DNA of 64,000 bases, from assembly GCF_051020975.1 (NCBI RefSeq), contig NW_027478166.1:5085501-5149500 (forward strand). The letters run 5' to 3'. Positions 12,861 through 25,741 of this stretch are shown piece by piece. Each line of letters begins with the position of its first letter. Position 1 is the stretch's first letter. The position numbers and the translations under genes were made by a program. Source of the DNA: Osmia lignaria lignaria. Lineage: Eukaryota > Arthropoda > Insecta > Hymenoptera > Megachilidae. The notes below the pieces were generated by a model that was not told where the DNA came from, made no database searches, and saw only the letters and a list, made by a program, of their open reading frames with translations.

Positions 12861-13106
12861 TCAGATGCGTAGTTCTCGAGATATATCAAGATATTTAAAA
12901 GTTCCGAAGCCGCACCAACATAGTAGAGATACAGAAACACCGTGGCCCCTTTCTTTGAGATAACTCTGCACTATTGCGAGCTGGAAATGCCACTTCCAAT
13001 TTAGCTGTGCAGAAGAAGAACAACAAGGAGAAGAAATATCTCGAAATATGTCCGTCAGGCCCGTTCCTTTGAGCTGAATCTGCAAATATCTCGGAAACGA
13101 AACGAA

Positions 13107-14672
13107 CTATGGCAAAATGTTAAGAGACCTTTTTTGTAGAGAATTATGGCTCCTACAATTTATGTTCTATGATATTTTTTGATCAGAAGCGTAGTTTTCG
13201 AGATATATCGAGATATTTAAAAGATCCGAAGCCGCACCAACATTATAGAGATACAGAAACACCGTGGCCCCTTTCTCTGAGATAACTCTGCGCTATTGCG
13301 AGCTGTAAATGCCACTTCCAGTTTAGCTGTGCAGAAGAAGAACAACAAGAAGAAGAAATATCTCGAAATATGTACGTCAGGCCCCTTCCCTTGAGATAAA
13401 TCTGCAAATATCTCGGAAATGAAGCGAGCTATGGCAAAATGTTAAGAGACCTTTTTTGTAGAGAATTAAGTTTCCTACTTTTTATGTTCTATGATATTTT
13501 TCGATCAGATGCGTAGTTCTCGAGATATATCAAGATATTTAAAAGTTCCGAAGCCGCACCAACATAGTAGAGATACAGAAACACCGTGGCCCCTTTCTTT
13601 GAGATAACTCTGCACTATTGCGAGCTGGAAATGCCACTTCCAGTTTAGCTGTGCAGAAGAAGAACAACAAGAAGAAGAAATATCTCGAAATATGTCCGTC
13701 AGGCCCGTTCCTTTGAGCTGAATCTGCAAATATCTCGGAAACGAAGCGAGCTATGGCAAAATGTTAAGAGACGTTTTTTGTAGAGAATTATGTTTCCTAC
13801 AATTTATGTTCTATGATATTTTTTGATCAGAAGCGTAGTTTTCGAGATATATCGAGATATTTAAAAGTTCCGAAGCCGCACCAACATAATAGAGATACAG
13901 AAACACCGTGGCCCCTTTCTTTGAGATAACTCTGCACTATTGCGAGCTGGAAATTTCACTTCCAGTTTAGCTGTGCAGAAGAAGAACAACAAGAAGAAGA
14001 AATATCTCGAAATATGTCCGTCAGGCCCCTTCCCTTGAGATAAATCTGCAAATATCTCGGAAACGAAGCGAGCTATGGCAAAATGTTAAGAGACCTTTTT
14101 TGTAGAGAATTAAGTTTCCTACTTTTTATGTTCTATGATATTTTTTGATCAGATTCGTAGTTCTCGAGATATATCAAGATATTTAAAAGTTCCGAAGCCG
14201 CACCAACATAATAGAGATACAGAAACACCGTGGCCCCTTTCTTTGAGATAACTCTGCACTATTGCGAGCTGTAAATGCCACTTCCAGCTTAGCTGTGCAG
14301 AAGAAGAACAACAAGAAGAAGAAATATCTCGAAATATGTACGTCAGGCCCCTTCCCTTGAGATAAATCTGCAAATATCTCGGAAATGAAGCGAGCTATGG
14401 CAAAATGTTAAGAGACCTTTTTTGTAGAGAATTAAGTTTCTTACTTTTTATGGTCTATGATATTTTTTGATCAGATGCGTAGTTCTCGAGATATATCAAG
14501 ATATTTAAAAGTTCCGAAGCCGCACCAACATAGTAGAGATACAGAAACACCGTGGCCCCTTTCTTTGAGATAACTCTGCACTATTGCGAGCTGGAAATGC
14601 CACTTCCAGTTTAGCTGTGCAGAAGAAGAACAACAAGAAGAAGAAATATCTCGAAATATGTCCGTCAGGCCC
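13107..14672. repeat. Five-mer higher-order repeat, copy 1
   Basis: This stretch aligns with 14717-16282 at an offset of 1610 bp (five units). It includes the marker order CATTATAG unit, CCCGTTCC unit, AAATTTCAC unit, CAGATTCG unit. The match ends at 14673, where CCCGTTCC here faces CCCCTTCC. Confidence 0.85.
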
Positions 14673-14716
14673 GTTCCTTTGAGCTGAATCTGCAAATATC
14701 TCGGAAACGAAGCGAG

Positions 14717-17292
14717 CTATGGCAAAATGTTAAGAGACCTTTTTTGTAGAGAATTATGGCTCCTACAATTTATGTTCTATGATATTTTTTGATCAGAAGC
14801 GTAGTTTTCGAGATATATCGAGATATTTAAAAGATCCGAAGCCGCACCAACATTATAGAGATACAGAAACACCGTGGCCCCTTTCTCTGAGATAACTCTG
14901 CGCTATTGCGAGCTGTAAATGCCACTTCCAGTTTAGCTGTGCAGAAGAAGAACAACAAGAAGAAGAAATATCTCGAAATATGTACGTCAGGCCCCTTCCC
15001 TTGAGATAAATCTGCAAATATCTCGGAAATGAAGCGAGCTATGGCAAAATGTTAAGAGACCTTTTTTGTAGAGAATTAAGTTTCCTACTTTTTATGTTCT
15101 ATGATATTTTTCGATCAGATGCGTAGTTCTCGAGATATATCAAGATATTTAAAAGTTCCGAAGCCGCACCAACATAGTAGAGATACAGAAACACCGTGGC
15201 CCCTTTCTTTGAGATAACTCTGCACTATTGCGAGCTGGAAATGCCACTTCCAGTTTAGCTGTGCAGAAGAAGAACAACAAGAAGAAGAAATATCTCGAAA
15301 TATGTCCGTCAGGCCCGTTCCTTTGAGCTGAATCTGCAAATATCTCGGAAACGAAGCGAGCTATGGCAAAATGTTAAGAGACGTTTTTTGTAGAGAATTA
15401 TGTTTCCTACAATTTATGTTCTATGATATTTTTTGATCAGAAGCGTAGTTTTCGAGATATATCGAGATATTTAAAAGTTCCGAAGCCGCACCAACATAAT
15501 AGAGATACAGAAACACCGTGGCCCCTTTCTTTGAGATAACTCTGCACTATTGCGAGCTGGAAATTTCACTTCCAGTTTAGCTGTGCAGAAGAAGAACAAC
15601 AAGAAGAAGAAATATCTCGAAATATGTCCGTCAGGCCCCTTCCCTTGAGATAAATCTGCAAATATCTCGGAAACGAAGCGAGCTATGGCAAAATGTTAAG
15701 AGACCTTTTTTGTAGAGAATTAAGTTTCCTACTTTTTATGTTCTATGATATTTTTTGATCAGATTCGTAGTTCTCGAGATATATCAAGATATTTAAAAGT
15801 TCCGAAGCCGCACCAACATAATAGAGATACAGAAACACCGTGGCCCCTTTCTTTGAGATAACTCTGCACTATTGCGAGCTGTAAATGCCACTTCCAGCTT
15901 AGCTGTGCAGAAGAAGAACAACAAGAAGAAGAAATATCTCGAAATATGTACGTCAGGCCCCTTCCCTTGAGATAAATCTGCAAATATCTCGGAAATGAAG
16001 CGAGCTATGGCAAAATGTTAAGAGACCTTTTTTGTAGAGAATTAAGTTTCTTACTTTTTATGGTCTATGATATTTTTTGATCAGATGCGTAGTTCTCGAG
16101 ATATATCAAGATATTTAAAAGTTCCGAAGCCGCACCAACATAGTAGAGATACAGAAACACCGTGGCCCCTTTCTTTGAGATAACTCTGCACTATTGCGAG
16201 CTGGAAATGCCACTTCCAGTTTAGCTGTGCAGAAGAAGAACAACAAGAAGAAGAAATATCTCGAAATATGTCCGTCAGGCCCCTTCCCTTGAGATAAATC
16301 TGCAAATATCTCGGAAACGCAGCGAGCTATGGCAAAATGTTAAGAGACCTTTTTTGTAGAGAATTAAGTTTCCTACTTTTTATGTTCTATGATATTTTTT
16401 GATCAGATTCGTAGTTCTCGAGATATATCAAGATATTTAAAAGTTCCGAAGCCGCACCAACATAATAGAAATACAGAAACACCGTGGCCCCTTTCTTTGA
16501 GATAACTCTGCACTATTGCGAGCTGCAAATGCCACTTCCAGCTTAGCTGTGCAGAAGAAGAACAACAAGAAGAAGAAATATCTCGAAATATGTCCGTCAG
16601 GCCCCTTCCCTTGAGATAAATCTGCAAATATCTCGGAAACGAAGCGAGCTATGGCAAAATGTTAAGAGACCTTTTTTGTAGAGAATTATGTTTCCTACGA
16701 GTTACGTTCTATGACATTTTTTGATCAGAAGCGTAGTTTTCGAGACATATCGAGATATTTAAAAGTTCCGAAGCCGCACCAACATAATAGAGATACAGAA
16801 ACACCGTGGCCCCTTTCTTTGAGATAACTCTGCACTATTGCGAGCTGTAAATGCCACTTCCAGCTTAGCTGTGCAGAAGAAGATCAACAAGAAGAAGAAA
16901 TATCTCGAAATATGTCCGTCAGGCCCCTTCCCTTGAGATAAATCTGCAAATATCTCGGAAACGAAGCGAGCTATGGCAAAATGTTAAGAGACCTTATTTG
17001 TAGAGAATTAAGTTTCCTACTTTTTATGTTCTATGATATTTTTTGATCAGATGCGTAGTTCTCGAGATATATCGAGATATTTAAAAGTTCCGAAGCCGCA
17101 CCAACATAGTAGAGATACAGAAACACCGTGGCCCCTTTCTTTGAGATAACTCTGCACTATTGCGAGCTGGAAATGCCACTTCCAGTTTAGCTGTGCAGAA
17201 GAAGAACAACAAGAAGAAGAAATATCTCGAAATATGTCCGTCAGGCCCGTTCCTTTGAGCTGAATCTGCAAATATCTCGGAAACGAAACGAA
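14717..17292. repeat. Eight-mer higher-order repeat, copy 1
   Basis: This is a 2576-bp (8 x 322) period. Its first 2380 bp match 17293-19672 with at least four single-base differences noticed, at 17833, 18115, 18655 and 19237 of the second copy. Its first five units are also the second copy of the 1610-bp 5-mer. The 5-mer duplication therefore probably came first, and an enlarged 8-mer was then duplicated. Confidence 0.88.
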
Positions 17293-19672
17293 CTATGGCA
17301 AAATGTTAAGAGACCTTTTTTGTAGAGAATTATGGCTCCTACAATTTATGTTCTATGATATTTTTTGATCAGAAGCGTAGTTTTCGAGATATATCGAGAT
17401 ATTTAAAAGATCCGAAGCCGCACCAACATTATAGAGATACAGAAACACCGTGGCCCCTTTCTCTGAGATAACTCTGCGCTATTGCGAGCTGTAAATGCCA
17501 CTTCCAGTTTAGCTGTGCAGAAGAAGAACAACAAGAAGAAGAAATATCTCGAAATATGTACGTCAGGCCCCTTCCCTTGAGATAAATCTGCAAATATCTC
17601 GGAAATGAAGCGAGCTATGGCAAAATGTTAAGAGACCTTTTTTGTAGAGAATTAAGTTTCCTACTTTTTATGTTCTATGATATTTTTTGATCAGATGCGT
17701 AGTTCTCGAGATATATCAAGATATTTAAAAGTTCCGAAGCCGCACCAACATAGTAGAGATACAGAAACACCGTGGCCCCTTTCTTTGAGATAACTCTGCA
17801 CTATTGCGAGCTGGAAATGCCACTTCCAGTTTTGCTGTGCAGAAGAAGAACAACAAGAAGAAGAAATATCTCGAAATATGTCCGTCAGGCCCGTTCCTTT
17901 GAGCTGAATCTGCAAATATCTCGGAAACGAAGCGAGCTATGGCAAAATGTTAAGAGACGTTTTTTGTAGAGAATTATGTTTCCTACAATTTATGTTCTAT
18001 GATATTTTTTGATCAGAAGCGTAGTTTTCGAGATATATCGAGATATTTAAAAGTTCCGAAGCCGCACCAACATAATAGAGATACAGAAACACCGTGGCCC
18101 CTTTCTTTGAGATAGCTCTGCACTATTGCGAGCTGGAAATTTCACTTCCAGTTTAGCTGTGCAGAAGAAGAACAACAAGAAGAAGAAATATCTCGAAATA
18201 TGTCCGTCAGGCCCCTTCCCTTGAGATAAATCTGCAAATATCTCGGAAACGAAGCGAGCTATGGCAAAATGTTAAGAGACCTTTTTTGTAGAGAATTAAG
18301 TTTCCTACTTTTTATGTTCTATGATATTTTTTGATCAGATTCGTAGTTCTCGAGATATATCAAGATATTTAAAAGTTCCGAAGCCGCACCAACATAATAG
18401 AGATACAGAAACACCGTGGCCCCTTTCTTTGAGATAACTCTGCACTATTGCGAGCTGTAAATGCCACTTCCAGCTTAGCTGTGCAGAAGAAGAACAACAA
18501 GAAGAAGAAATATCTCGAAATATGTACGTCAGGCCCCTTCCCTTGAGATAAATCTGCAAATATCTCGGAAATGAAGCGAGCTATGGCAAAATGTTAAGAG
18601 ACCTTTTTTGTAGAGAATTAAGTTTCTTACTTTTTATGGTCTATGATATTTTTTAATCAGATGCGTAGTTCTCGAGATATATCAAGATATTTAAAAGTTC
18701 CGAAGCCGCACCAACATAGTAGAGATACAGAAACACCGTGGCCCCTTTCTTTGAGATAACTCTGCACTATTGCGAGCTGGAAATGCCACTTCCAGTTTAG
18801 CTGTGCAGAAGAAGAACAACAAGAAGAAGAAATATCTCGAAATATGTCCGTCAGGCCCCTTCCCTTGAGATAAATCTGCAAATATCTCGGAAACGCAGCG
18901 AGCTATGGCAAAATGTTAAGAGACCTTTTTTGTAGAGAATTAAGTTTCCTACTTTTTATGTTCTATGATATTTTTTGATCAGATTCGTAGTTCTCGAGAT
19001 ATATCAAGATATTTAAAAGTTCCGAAGCCGCACCAACATAATAGAAATACAGAAACACCGTGGCCCCTTTCTTTGAGATAACTCTGCACTATTGCGAGCT
19101 GCAAATGCCACTTCCAGCTTAGCTGTGCAGAAGAAGAACAACAAGAAGAAGAAATATCTCGAAATATGTCCGTCAGGCCCCTTCCCTTGAGATAAATCTG
19201 CAAATATCTCGGAAACGAAGCGAGCTATGGCAAAATATTAAGAGACCTTTTTTGTAGAGAATTATGTTTCCTACGAGTTACGTTCTATGACATTTTTTGA
19301 TCAGAAGCGTAGTTTTCGAGACATATCGAGATATTTAAAAGTTCCGAAGCCGCACCAACATAATAGAGATACAGAAACACCGTGGCCCCTTTCTTTGAGA
19401 TAACTCTGCACTATTGCGAGCTGTAAATGCCACTTCCAGCTTAGCTGTGCAGAAGAAGATCAACAAGAAGAAGAAATATCTCGAAATATGTCCGTCAGGC
19501 CCCTTCCCTTGAGATAAATCTGCAAATATCTCGGAAACGAAGCGAGCTATGGCAAAATGTTAAGAGACCTTATTTGTAGAGAATTAAGTTTCCTACTTTT
19601 TATGTTCTATGATATTTTTTGATCAGATGCGTAGTTCTCGAGATATATCGAGATATTTAAAAGTTCCGAAGC
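17293..19672. repeat. Eight-mer higher-order repeat, copy 2 (incomplete last unit)
   Basis: This is tandem to copy 1 and carries the same eight marker units in the same order. Similarity breaks at 19673 inside the unit that starts at 19623, where GAAGCTGCACCAATATAATAG replaces the expected sequence. That break is a likely exchange point. Confidence 0.85.
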
Positions 19673-19944
19673 TGCACCAATATAATAGAGGTACAGAAAC
19701 ACCGTGGCCTCTTTCTTTGAGATAACTCTGCACTATTCCGAGCTGCAAATGTAACTTCCACTTTAGCTGTGCACAAGAAGAACAACAAGAAGAAGAAATA
19801 TCTGGAAATATGTCCGTCAGGCCCCTTCCCTTGAGATATATCTGCAAATATGTCGGAAACGAAGCGAGCTATGGCAAAATGTTAAGAGACCTTTTTTGTA
19901 GAGAATTAAGTTTCCTACTTTTTATGTTCTATGATATTATTTGA
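19623..19944. repeat. Diverged hybrid monomer at a domain boundary
   Basis: The first 50 bases continue the 8-mer. The rest carries many private changes: CCAATATAATAG, ATTCCGAGC, AAATGTAACTTCCACTTT, GTGCACAAG, ATCTGGAAATATG and AATATGTCGG. This is the most diverged unit of the first 25 kb and marks the switch from domain 2 to a mixed stretch. Confidence 0.8.
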
Positions 19945-21877
19945 TTAGATGCGTAGTTTTCGAGATATATCAAGATATTTAAAAGTTCCGAAGACGCACC
20001 AACATAATAGAGATACGGAAACACCGTGGCCCCTTTCTTTGAGATAACTCTGCACTATTGCGAGCTGTAAATGCCACTTCCAGCTTAGCTGTGCAGAAGA
20101 AGAACAACAAGAAGAAGACATATCTCGAAATATGTCCGTCAGGCCCCTTCCCTTGAGATAAATCTGCAAATATCTCGGAAACAATGCGAGCTATGGCAAA
20201 ATATTAAGAGATCTTTTTTGTAGGAAATTAAGTTTCCTACTATTTATGTTCTATGATATTTTTTGATCAGATGCGTAGTTCTCGAGATATATCAAGATAT
20301 TTAATAGTTCCGAAGCCGCACCAACATAATAGAGATACAGAAACAGCGTGGCCCCTTTCTGCGAGATAACTCTGCACTATTGCGAGCTGGAAATGCCACT
20401 TCCAGTTTAGCTGTGCAGAAGAAGAACAACAAGAAGAAGAAATATCTCGAAATATGTCCGTCAGGCCCCTTCCCTTGAGATAAATCTGCACATATCTCGG
20501 AAACGAAGCGAGCTATGGCAAAATGTTAAGAGACCTTTTTTGTAGAGAATTATGTTTCCTACGAGTTACGTTCTATGACATTTTTTGATCAGAAGCGTAG
20601 TTTTCGAGACATATCGAGATATTTAAAAGTTCCGAAGCCGCACCAACATAATAGAGATACAGAAACACCGTGGCCCCTTTCTTTGAGATAACTCTGCACT
20701 ATTGCGAGCTGCAAATGCCACTTCCAGCTTAGCTGTGCAGAAGAAGAACAACAAGAAGAAGAAATATCTCGAAATATGTCCGTCAGGCCCCTTCCCTTGA
20801 GATAAATCTGCATATATCTCGGAAACGAAGCGAGCTATGGCAAAATGTTAAGAGACCTTTTTTGTAGAGAATTAAGTTTTCTACTTTTTATGTTCTATGA
20901 TATTTTTTGATCAGATGCGTAGTTCTCGAGATATATCATGATATTTAAAAGTTCCGAAGCCGCACCAACATAATAGAGATACAGAAACACCGTGGCCCCT
21001 TTCCTTGAGATAACTCGGCACTATTGCGAGCTGTAAATGCCACTTCCAGCTTAGCTGTGCAGAAGAAGATCAACAAGAAGAAGAAATATCTCGAAATATG
21101 TCCGTCAGGCCCCTTCCCTTGAGATAAACCTGCAAATATCTCGGAAACGAAGCGAGCTATGGCAAAATGTTAAGAGACCTTTTTTTGTAGAGAATTAAGT
21201 TTCCTACTTTTTATGTTCTATGATATTTTTTGATCAGATGCGTAGTTCTCGAGATATATCAAGATATTTAAAAGTTCCGAAGCCGCACCAACATAATAGA
21301 GATACAGAAACACCGTGGCCCCTTTCTTTGAGATAACTCTGCACTATTGCGAGCTGCAAATGCCACTTCCAGCTTGGCTGTGCAGAAGAAGAACAACAAG
21401 AAGAAGAAATATCTCGAAATATGTCCGTCAGGCCCCTTCCCTTGAGATAAATCTGCATATATCTCGGAAACGAAGAGAGCTATGGCAAAATGTTAAGAGA
21501 CCTTTTTTGTAGAGAATTAAGTTTCCTACTTTTTATGTTCTATGATATTTTTTTATCAGATGCGTAGTTCTCGAGATATATCAAGATGTTTAAAAGTTCC
21601 GAAGCTGCACCAATATAATAGAGGTACAGAAACACCGTGGCCTCTTTCTTTGAGATAACTCTGCACTATTGCGAGCTGCAAATGCCACTTCCAGCTTAGC
21701 TGTGCAGAAGAAGAACAACAAGAAGAAGAAATATCTCGAAATATGTCCGTCAGGCCCCTTCCCTTGAGATAAATCTGCATATATCTCGGAAACGAAGCGA
21801 GCTATGGCAAAATGTTAAGAAACCTTTTTTGTAGAGAATTAAGTTTCCTACTTTTTATGTTCTATGATATTTTTTGA
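19673..21877. repeat. Mixed satellite units without a clear higher-order period
   Basis: About seven units of several classes. The unit at 20267 has TAATAGTTCC, ACAGCGTGG and TTTCTGCGAG and resembles the unit at 27996. The unit at 19945 ends in TAGGAAATT and CTACTATTTATG, as does the one at 27674, so a stretch around 20.1-20.5 kb is related to 27.9-28.2 kb. The first appearances in the window of the GAGGTAC/GGCCTCTTTC class (19623, 21556) lie at or just before this stretch. Confidence 0.7.
20911..21233. repeat. 323-bp monomer with 1-bp insertion
   Basis: The T6 tract after GAGACC is expanded to T7 near 21181-21187. A homopolymer slip is the simplest cause; a base-calling error is possible. 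Confidence 0.85.
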
Positions 21878-24800
21878 TCAGATGCGTAGTTTTCGAGATA
21901 TATCGAGATATTTAAAGGTTCCGAAGCCGCAACAACGTAATAAAGATACAGAAACACCGTGGCCCCTTTCTTTGAGACAACTCTGCGCTATTGCGAGCTG
22001 GAAATGCCACTTCCAGTTTAGCTGTGCAGAAGAAGAACAACAAGAAGAAGAAATATCTCGAAATATGTCCGTCAGGCCCCTTCCCTTGAGATATATCTGC
22101 AAATATCTCGGAAACGAAACGAACTATGGCAAAATGTTAAGAGACCTTTTTTGTAGAGAATTATGTGTCCTACAATTTCCGTTCTATGATATTTTTTGAT
22201 CAGAAGCGTAGTTTTCGAGATATATCGAGATATTTAAAAGATCCGAAGCCGCACCAACATAATAGAGATACAGAAACAACGTGGCCCCTTTCTTTGAGAT
22301 AGCTCTGCGCTATTGCGAGCTGGAAATGCCACTTCCAGTTTAGCTGTGCAGAAGAAGAACAACAAGAAGAAGAAACATCTCGAAATATGTCCGTCAGGCC
22401 CCTTCCCTTGAGATGTATCTGCAAATATCTCGGAAACGAAACGAATTATGGCAAAATGTTAAGAGACCTTTTTTGTAGAGAATTATGTGTCCTACAATTT
22501 ATGTTCTACGATATTTTTTGATCAGAAGCGTAGTTTTCGAGATATATCGAGATATTTAAAAGATCCGAAGCCGCACCAACATAATAGAGATACAGAAACA
22601 CCGTGGCCCCTTTCTTTGAGATAACTCTGCACTATTGCGACCTGCAAATGCCACTTCCAGTTTAGCTGTGCAGAAGAAGAACAACAAGAAGAAGAAATAT
22701 CTCGAAATATGTCCGTCAGGCCCCTTCCCTTGAGATAAATCTGCAAATATCTCGGAAACGAAGCGAGCTATGGCAAAATGTTAAGAGACCTTTCTTGTAG
22801 AGAATTAAGTTTCCTACTTTTTATGTTGTATGATATTTTTTGATCAGATGCGTAGTTCTCGAGATATATCAAGATATTTAAAAGTTCCGAAGCCGCACCA
22901 ACATAATAGAGATACAGAAACGCCGTGGCCCCTTTCTTTGAGATAACTCTGCACTATTGCGAGCTGGAAATGCCACTTCCAGTTTATCTGTGCAGAAGAA
23001 GAACAACAAGAAGAAGAAATATCTCAAAATATGTCCGTCAGGCCCCTTCCCTTGAGATAAATCTGCAAATATCTCGGAAACGAAGCGAGCTATGGCAAAA
23101 TGTTAAGAGACCTTTTTTGTAGAGAATTAAGTTTCCTACTTTTTATGTTCTATGATATTTTTTGATCAGATGCGTAGTTCTCGAGATATATCAAGATATT
23201 TAAAAGTTCCGTAGCCGCACCAACATAATAGAGATACAGAAACACCGTGGCCCCTTTCTTTGAGATAACTCTGCACTATTGCGAGCAGCAAATGCCACTT
23301 CGAGCTTAGCTGTGCAGAAGAAGAACAACAAGAAGAAGAAATATCTCGAAATATGTCCGTCAGACCCCTTCCCTTGAGATAAATCTGCAAATATCTCGGA
23401 AACGAAGCGAGCAATGGCAAAATGTTAAGAGACCTTTTTTGTAGAGAATTATGTTTCCTACAATTTACGTTCTATGATCTTTTTTGATCAGAAGCGTAGT
23501 TTTCGAGATATATCGAGATATTTAAAAGTTCCGAAGCCGCTCCAACATAATAGAGATACAGAAACACCGTGGCCCCTTTCTTTGAGATAACTCTGCACTA
23601 TTGCGACCTGCAAATGCCACTGCCAGCTTAGCTGTGCAGAAGAAGAGCAACAAGAAGAAGAAATATCTCGAAATATGTCCGTCAGGCCCCATCCCTCGAG
23701 ATAAATCTGCAAATATCTCGGAAACGATGCCAGCTATGGGAAAATGTTAAGAGACCTTTTTTGTAGAGAATTAAGTTTCCTACTTTTTATGTTCTATGAT
23801 ATTTTTTGATCAGATGCGTAGTTCTCGAGATATATCAAGATATTTAAAAGTTCCGAAGCCGCACCAACATAATAGAGATACAGAAACACCGTGGCCCCTT
23901 TCTTTGAGATAACTCTGCACTATTGCGAGCTGGAAATGCCACTTCCAGTATAGCTGTGCAGAAGAAGAAGAACAAGAAGAAGAAATATCTCGAAATATGT
24001 CCGTCAGGCCCCTTCCCTTGAGATAAATCTGCAAATATCTCGGAAACGAAGCGAGCTATGGCAAAATGTTAAGAGACCTTTCTTGTAGAGAATTAAGTTT
24101 CCTTCTTTTTATGTTGTACGATGTTTTTTGATCAGATGCGTAGTTCTCGAGATATATCAACATATTTAAAAGTTCCGAAGCTGCACCAACATAATAGAGG
24201 TACAGAAACACCGTGGCCTCTTTCTTTGAGATAACTCTGCACTATTGCGAGCTGCAAATGCCACTTCCAGCTTAGCTGTGCAGAAGAGGAACAACAAGAA
24301 GAAGAAATATCTCGGAATATGTCCGTCAGGCCCCTTCCCTTGAGGTAAATCTGCAAATATCTCGGAAACGATGCCAGCTATGGGAAAATGTTAAGAGACC
24401 TTTTTTGTAGAGAATTATGTTTCCTACTTTGTATGTTCTATGATATTTGTTGATCAGTAGCGTAGTTTTCGAGATATATCGAGATATTTAAAAGTTCCCA
24501 AGCCGCACCAACATAATAGAGATACAGAAACACCGTGGCCCCTTTCTTTGGGATAACACTGCACTATTGCGAGCTGGAAATGCCACTTCCAGTTTAGCTG
24601 TGCAGAAGAAGAACAACAAGAAGAAGAAATATCTCGAAATATGTCCGTCAGGACCCTTCCCTTGAGATAAATCTGCAAATATCTCGGAAACGAAGCGAGC
24701 TATGGCAAGACGTTAAGAAACCTTTTTTGTAGAGAATTATGTTTCCTACAATTTATGTTCTATGATATTTTTTGATCAGAAGCGTAGTTCTCGAGATATA

Positions 24801-25097
24801 TCAAGATATTTAAAAGCTCCGAAGCTGCACCAACATAATAGAGGTACAGAAACACCGTGGCCCCTTTCTTTGAGATAACTCTGCACTATTGCGAGCTGCA
24901 AATGCCACTTCCAGCTTAGCTGTGCAGAAGAAGAACAACAAGAATAAGAAATATTTCGAAATATGTCCGTCAGGCCCCTTCCCTTGAGATAAATCTGCAA
25001 ATATCTCGGAAACGAAGCGAGCTGCGGCAAAATGTTAACAGACCTTTTTTGTAGAAAATTAGGTTTCCTACTTTTTATGTTCTATGATATTTTTTTA
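21878..25097. repeat. Ten-monomer segment, copy 1 (paired with 28318-31537)
   Basis: Ten units recur in the same order 6440 bp downstream (20 units). Differences noticed include CAACAACGTAAT against CAACAACATAAT, GAGACAACTC against GAGATAACTC, ACAACGTGG against ACACCGTGG, and ATCCCTCGAG against ATCCCTTGAG. By eye that is roughly one change per few hundred bases. The last four units (23810-25097) are also the start of the tandem 6-mer. Confidence 0.87.
24951..24964. other. 14-bp perfect palindrome ATATTTCGAAATAT
   Basis: Ordinary units read ATATCTCGAAATAT at p176-189. A C-to-T change at p180 makes the palindrome perfect and creates TTCGAA. It is found in the AGAATAAG subfamily only, at 24951, 26883, 31391, 36221, 37828, 39438, 40726, 42336 and 46845. 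A binding site is possible but unproven. Confidence 0.7.
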
Positions 25098-25419
25098 TCA
25101 GATGCGTAGTTCTCGAGATATATCAAGATATTTAAAAGTTCCGAAGCTGCACCAACATAATAGAGGTACAGAAACACCGTGGCCTCTTTCTTTGAGATAA
25201 CTCTGCACTATTGCGAGCTGCAAATGCCACTTCCAGCTTGGCTGTGCAGAAGAAGAACAACAAGAAGAAGAAATATCTCGAAATATGTCCGTCAGGCCCC
25301 TTCCCTTGAGATAAATCTGCAAATATCTCGGAAACGAAGCGAGCTATGGCAAAATGTTAAGAGACCTTTTTTGTAGAGAGTTAAGTTTCCTACTTTTTAT
25401 GTTCTATGATATTTTTTGA

Positions 25420-25741
25420 TCAGAAGCGTAGTTTTCGAGATATATCGAGATATTTAAAAGATCCGAAGCCGCACCAACATAATAGAGATACAGAAACACC
25501 GTTGCCCCTTTCTTTGAGATAACTCTGCACTATTGCGAGCTGCAAATGCCAGTTCGAGCTTAGCTGTGCGGAAAAAGCACAATAAGAACAAGAAATATCT
25601 CGGAATATGTCCGTCAGGCCCGTTCCTTTGAGCTGAATCTGCAAATATCTCGGAAACAATGCGAGCTATGGCAAAACGTTGAGAGACCCTTTTTGTAGGA
25701 AATTAAGTTTCCTACTATTTATGTTCTATGATATTTTTTGA
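25420..25741. repeat. Diverged subfamily monomer (relict type)
   Basis: This unit has AAATGCCAGTTCGAGC, GCGGAAAAAGCACAATAAG, AGAACAAG and ATCTCGGAATATG. The shared states G133, C159, C170 and G184 also occur at 27352, 27674 (T159), 44738 and 45060, mostly against C, A, G and A elsewhere. They define a minor, diverged subfamily. The unit ends in TAGGAAATT and CTACTATTTATG. Confidence 0.75.

Larger units (their letters stand above)
12219..19672. repeat. Satellite domain 2: homogeneous units with nested 5-mer and 8-mer
   Basis: These units mostly carry CATAGTAGAG, the CTGGAAATG...CCAGTTTAGC centre and, in many, CCCGTTCCTTTGAGCTG near the 3' third. Rare variants mark positions within the larger repeat. 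They are CATTATAGAG with AAAGATCCG (13183, 14793, 17369), CTGGAAATTTCAC (13827, 15437, 18013), CAGATTCGTAG (14149, 15759, 16403, 18335, 18979) and AGAAGATCAAC (16725, 19301). The class CTAGTGCGAGCCGC, common in domain 1, is absent from here until 49890. Confidence 0.85.
23810..25741. repeat. Six-mer higher-order repeat, copy 1
   Basis: Six units (1932 bp) are repeated immediately downstream with no difference that I can find by eye. Markers in order are CCAGTATAGC with GAAGAAGAAGAAC; ATCAACATATT with TTGAGGTAAATC; GTTCCCAAGCC with TTTGGGATAACAC; AAGCTCCG with AGAATAAG; CAGCTTGGCTG; and the diverged unit at 25420. Identity over nearly 2 kb, in an array whose neighbouring units differ visibly, indicates a very recent duplication or an assembly artefact. 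Confidence 0.92.
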
